Assembly: GCA_035411265.1 (NCBI GenBank)
Contig: DAONSQ010000005.1
Span: forward strand, 1-34,492
Reading direction: 5' to 3'
DNA: 34,492 nt
Source of the DNA: UBA1359 sp035411265
GTDB taxonomy: Bacteria; Patescibacteriota; Patescibacteriia; Patescibacteriales; Patescibacteriaceae
Made by a program: the position numbers and the translations under genes. Within the stretch, counting starts at the first letter, position 1; every line of letters starts with the position of its first letter. Of this stretch, positions 31,487-34,492 are shown piece after piece. The notes below the pieces were generated by a model, which saw only the letters and a program-made list of their open reading frames with translations, did not search any database and had not been told where the DNA came from.

Positions 31487-34045
31487 TTACTGACAGCTAG
31501 CTGCCGCCTCTGGCTTACCACCACAACAAGAACTGTAAGAACTGTCAGCGGTAGCACAGGTTCCATTATCTCGACAAGGCTTAAAACAATTCTGCCTGGC
31601 ATCCTTAACTCCTGAACCAACTTCGACAGAATAACGAGTTGATTCTGTTAGTAAACCGTGAGTAATTTTAACTTTAGTATAATCAGGATAGCCATCCGGT
31701 ATACCACCGTCAATAGCTTGACCAGTCACCCAATAACTTGGGGCCTGAGACGCACTATACAAATTAATTAACTGATGTTGCTGATCATTAATACTAACCG
31801 AACCGCTACCCAAAGTAGTCGCCATCATAATCTTATCAAAGGAAAACTCAATCAACTGATTAAGGGCTGCCCCTGATTGATTAATAGCTGGCGACAATGA
31901 ATTGCTAGTAATTTTAGGCGGAGTTAAATCAATATTATCGTTGACAAAGAAAGACCATTTATAGCTATCTTTTTCACTATTCCTGATATTTTCATTGTAA
32001 TAACCCACGGGACCGAAAGCCTTGGTATCGCGATTACCATCAAGTGAATTAAAGCAAGTATCAACAATACCATTAGCTAAAGGTAAAGCAGCCATTGGAT
32101 AGCGATCATCCGCTTCTTTTTGACAAAAGCCGCCAACACATTGACTATAAGGCGTTTTATCAACACATTGTTGACCATCAATACAAGGATTTAAATTAGC
32201 TGCTCCCATCTCTACAATTATATTAGCATTAGCTGGCAAACAATAAATATCATCACCACAAGCATTGGTACCACACTTATCTCTAGACACAAATTCAACA
32301 GTTTTATATTGGTTACCAATAGTAAATTTACCAGCAATCGGCTGGCTAGTACTAGCATTAATAACCCGAATGGTTGAGCTAACATCCCCGCTATCTCCAA
32401 CAACTGTCATTGGATTGATGGCTTCAGAAAAATTAATTTGAATCACTGAATTACGCGGAATATCAGGTCCACCTTTAACTTCAATCTGCTCTTGCCGATC
32501 AATACCACCACTAAACGGTGTTAAACTAAGAGCTGAACTATCAGTTAACAGAGTCAAAGAATTACCAATTTCACCAGCCTGTTTAGCAACCAAAAGAATA
32601 GAAGTTGGTGTTTTCAGTGAAGCTGTAATCTGGTTATTAGTCGCATTAAAACGCGCCACTATCTCGGCAGTAGTGCTAGTCACTGGAATATTGTTAGGGT
32701 TGTCGTCAGCCGTAGCTACTAAACGATAAGTTTGGCTACCAATTGTCAAGCTACTAGCTGATTTGGCCGATAAAACATTAAAAGTCCAACTATTGCCAGC
32801 TTGCAACTCACCACGATTATCTGGTGCTAAATTTCCATTTTTAAATAAAGTTAAGCCACAACCCAAATTAACTTGATTGTCAGAAACATTTTCATCATCA
32901 ATAACGCCATCAATGCCAGATACTTGAGCTCTAAGTGTCGAAGTGCCGGCAATCGCGGCAATAGTCACGGTAACTGCGCCATCATTGTTACAATTGTATT
33001 CACCCTGAAGCCGCGCTGTGCCTGAAGCTCCGCTAGCCTGAGGCTCAGTAGCAGTAGCCGTTCGAGCAACCTGAATTGGTCCAATAATATTAATAAAAGC
33101 TCGAGCCTGAACAGCCACCTGAACACCTTGCCTTAAGTCAGCCTCATTGTCTGGAGCCGGAATAATACCGCCTAGTTGAACCTGCGGCGGTGTCAAATCA
33201 ACTTTGGTACCTACTTCAAACTGCCAAGTAAAATTACCTGAAGTAAAAGCAGCACTACCATTAGCTTTACGCACTGAATCAGTCAACTTAACCGACTGCC
33301 AAATTTTGCTATTGGCTGAACCTAAATAATCAACCGGCGTAAAAACAAAAGTCTTACCGTCATTAGAGCTAACTTTAACCTTATCAGCAGCTAAATTGGT
33401 AGCCACATTATCACCAACTTCGGTTTGAAAGAATTTAACACTGCTAGTAACAATATTGGCATTACTACAAACCCCGGTCGCATCATCACCGCTTTCACAG
33501 ATCGTTGAAGCTTTAACTTTTTCTCTAAAAGTAACTATCACGCTAGTATTGCGCGGCACATCATTTTGCCACGGTTCCGGATAAACGCTTTGAATAATTC
33601 CGCTACCAATCGCCGCCAAACCATTTTGATTGTTGCCGCCTTGGCTAGATTGCTGCCCATTGCTACCGCCAATGGCTTCATTAAGTTTATTGATTACAAA
33701 AGTGACAATAGCAAAAGAAGACAAAATAATCAGCAAGCCAATCGCTGCTGATTTCAATAAATCCTTAGCTTTTTTAATTTTTTCAGCATTGCCTTCGCTA
33801 GTCATCCAAATAAAACCGGCATAAATTACCAAGACTACCGCAATGGTACCTAAAAAACCTAAACCAACTTGAATGATTCGAGCCACAGTAATGCGCGGAT
33901 CCTGTCTCGATAAACCCGTGCCTTCCATATAGTTCACGCCTAAAGCGTCATTGCCTTGAGCCAAAGTGACTACTGGCAATAAAAATAAGGCCAACGGAAG
34001 GAAAATAGCCAGCAATCGACTAGCTCGAATCAATATCTTTTTCAT
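31487..34045 (-). CDS. Surface protein with VirB2/TrbC-like N-terminus, paralogue of the giant protein
   Basis: 852 aa from the ATG at 34045, which starts MKKILIRASRLLAIF, a clean signal peptide ending VTLAQ (about 30). An in-frame TTG at 34069 is less likely. Two TM helices (about 58-82 and 99-120) match those of the giant protein closely (GFLGTIAVVLVIYAGFIWMT against GFIGTIGVILVIYAGFLWMT). Outside domains are Big_5-like (about 154-280), a second region, a segment at 431-517 resembling a module of tailed-phage structural proteins, a second Big_5-like domain (from about 522) with a Cys insertion shared with the paralogue (CG then YCLP), and a third (about 745 on). The C-terminus is Cys-rich. 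First gene of the unit, divergent from the RelA/SpoT gene. Confidence 0.85.
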   Translation of the reverse strand: MKKILIRASRLLAIFLPLALFLLPVVTLAQGNDALGVNYMEGTGLSRQDPRITVARIIQVGLGFLGTIAVVLVIYAGFIWMTSEGNAEKIKKAKDLLKSAAIGLLIILSSFAIVTFVINKLNEAIGGSNGQQSSQGGNNQNGLAAIGSGIIQSVYPEPWQNDVPRNTSVIVTFREKVKASTICESGDDATGVCSNANIVTSSVKFFQTEVGDNVATNLAADKVKVSSNDGKTFVFTPVDYLGSANSKIWQSVKLTDSVRKANGSAAFTSGNFTWQFEVGTKVDLTPPQVQLGGIIPAPDNEADLRQGVQVAVQARAFINIIGPIQVARTATATEPQASGASGTARLQGEYNCNNDGAVTVTIAAIAGTSTLRAQVSGIDGVIDDENVSDNQVNLGCGLTLFKNGNLAPDNRGELQAGNSWTFNVLSAKSASSLTIGSQTYRLVATADDNPNNIPVTSTTAEIVARFNATNNQITASLKTPTSILLVAKQAGEIGNSLTLLTDSSALSLTPFSGGIDRQEQIEVKGGPDIPRNSVIQINFSEAINPMTVVGDSGDVSSTIRVINASTSQPIAGKFTIGNQYKTVEFVSRDKCGTNACGDDIYCLPANANIIVEMGAANLNPCIDGQQCVDKTPYSQCVGGFCQKEADDRYPMAALPLANGIVDTCFNSLDGNRDTKAFGPVGYYNENIRNSEKDSYKWSFFVNDNIDLTPPKITSNSLSPAINQSGAALNQLIEFSFDKIMMATTLGSGSVSINDQQHQLINLYSASQAPSYWVTGQAIDGGIPDGYPDYTKVKITHGLLTESTRYSVEVGSGVKDARQNCFKPCRDNGTCATADSSYSSCCGGKPEAAASCQ

Positions 34046-34054
34046 GGCTTTTTT

Positions 34055-34083
34055 TTGACTGATTAGCAAAATTAAAGTATAGT
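34055..34083 (+). promoter_or_regulatory. Promoter of the RelA/SpoT-type gene
   Basis: TTGACT (34055-34060, 5 of 6), 17-bp spacer, TATAGT (34078-34083, 5 of 6). Leader about 40 bases. It overlaps the leader and promoter of the divergent surface-protein unit. Confidence 0.7.
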
Positions 34084-34086
34084 TTC

Positions 34087-34116
34087 AGTATAGCATAAGC
34101 TGGTATTTAGCAACAA
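34087..34116 (-). promoter_or_regulatory. Promoter of the surface-protein unit
   Basis: On the minus strand TTGTTG (34116-34111), 18-bp spacer ending in TGC, and -10 TATACT (34092-34087). A second TATACT at 34081-34076 could be an alternative -10. Confidence 0.55.
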
Positions 34117-34129
34117 GGGTTAGTCTTTT

Positions 34130-34492
34130 ATGACCATTGAACAGATTATCACTAAAATTAAAGACCAAAGTCAGCCCAGTGAACTAAAATTAATTCACCA
34201 GGCTTATGATTTTGCTAAAAAATATCACAGCGGACAAAAAAGATTAACTGGTGAACCCTATATTCAACATTCTCTTCACACCGCCTTTATTTTAACTCAA
34301 CTAGGCGCTGACGCTCCAACTATTGCCGCCGGATTACTACATGACGTACCTGAAGACTCTAATTGTTCGATTGCTGAACTTCGTCAAAATTTTGGCGAAG
34401 ATATTGCTTTTTTAGTTGATAGCGTTACCAAGCTTAGTCTAGTCAATTATCATGGCCAAGAACGTTATCGAGAAAGTTTAAAAAAAATGTTT
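34130..34492 (+). CDS. RelA/SpoT-type (p)ppGpp hydrolase/synthetase, truncated by the window end
   Basis: First 121 codons of a longer gene. Residues about 20-121 form the N-terminal HD hydrolase domain of RelA/SpoT homologues: AYDFAKKYHSGQKRLTGEPY, then IQHSLHTA (first His), then LLHDVPED carrying the HD dyad and the ED pair that bind manganese, then VDSVTKLS. These residues match the hydrolysis-competent form. The synthetase, TGS and ACT domains, if present, lie beyond the window, so hydrolase-only (MESH1-like) versus bifunctional Rel cannot be settled. The long-form Rel start and the TKL segment favour the bifunctional type. No strong SD; AAGG lies 14 bases before the ATG. Confidence 0.88.
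   Translation, partial: MTIEQIITKIKDQSQPSELKLIHQAYDFAKKYHSGQKRLTGEPYIQHSLHTAFILTQLGADAPTIAAGLLHDVPEDSNCSIAELRQNFGEDIAFLVDSVTKLSLVNYHGQERYRESLKKMF

Noticed and set aside
1..34492. CRISPR array, insertion sequence or toxin-antitoxin pair
   Set aside because: No regularly spaced direct repeats, transposase-like ORF or paired small genes of those families were seen.

Overview
The window reads as a chromosomal segment of a Candidatus Patescibacteria (CPR) bacterium, most like a Parcubacteria/Falkowbacteria-type lineage. The evidence is the gene repertoire, not a database match. It has short VirB2/TrbC-like two-helix modules carrying very long extracellular Ig-type regions, membrane proteins ending in Asp-rich thrombospondin type 3 repeats, a class III ribonucleotide reductase with NrdR, a trimmed PheT, and compact AT-rich operons. 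Nearly all genes lie on the minus strand. UGA is a stop codon here: prfB (RF2) is present with its regulatory UGA, and ybeY and a 38-codon gene end in TGA. This argues against the lineages that recode UGA as glycine.

Layout. 1-72 is the 3' part of tRNA-Leu(CAA). 110-2770 is a plus-strand accessory segment with two monocistronic genes, each with its own promoter, strong Shine-Dalgarno (SD) sequence and terminator: a secreted Asp-box protein with a C-terminal T9SS-like sorting domain, and a degenerate HD-domain protein. 2786-13234 is a translation block on the minus strand (valS, mscS, tyrS, argS, pheS, pheT, then khpA and trmD under their own promoters). 13265-13527 holds a small gene missed by usual length cut-offs, with tandem terminators. 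13510-16359 carries a small membrane protein, prfB with a canonical +1 programmed frameshift, and a comEC core. 16416-19861 is the nrdR-nrdD-nrdG operon, in which the NrdD glycyl-radical segment is a separate 54-codon ORF. 20075-25583 is a cell-division and envelope operon (two TSP3-repeat membrane proteins, ybeY, dgkA, ftsA, ftsZ). 25666-34045 encodes two tandem paralogous surface proteins (1934 and about 852 aa). 34130 to the end is the start of a divergent RelA/SpoT-type gene.

How the parts fit. Most of the window serves translation (five aminoacyl-tRNA synthetase genes, TrmD, RF2, YbeY, KhpA), anaerobic dNTP supply under NrdR control, and division/envelope functions. The surface proteins, the ComEC-like channel and the TSP3 proteins suggest an organism built around its cell surface and uptake, as expected for an episymbiotic or scavenging lifestyle (inference).

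The most interesting points are: the split NrdD; the contrast between minus-strand genes (no visible SD, extended -10 promoters of TGn-TATAAT type) and three genes with perfect SDs and strong -35 boxes; the T9SS-type protein in a lineage not known to have T9SS; and the pilin-like module fused to giant surface proteins.
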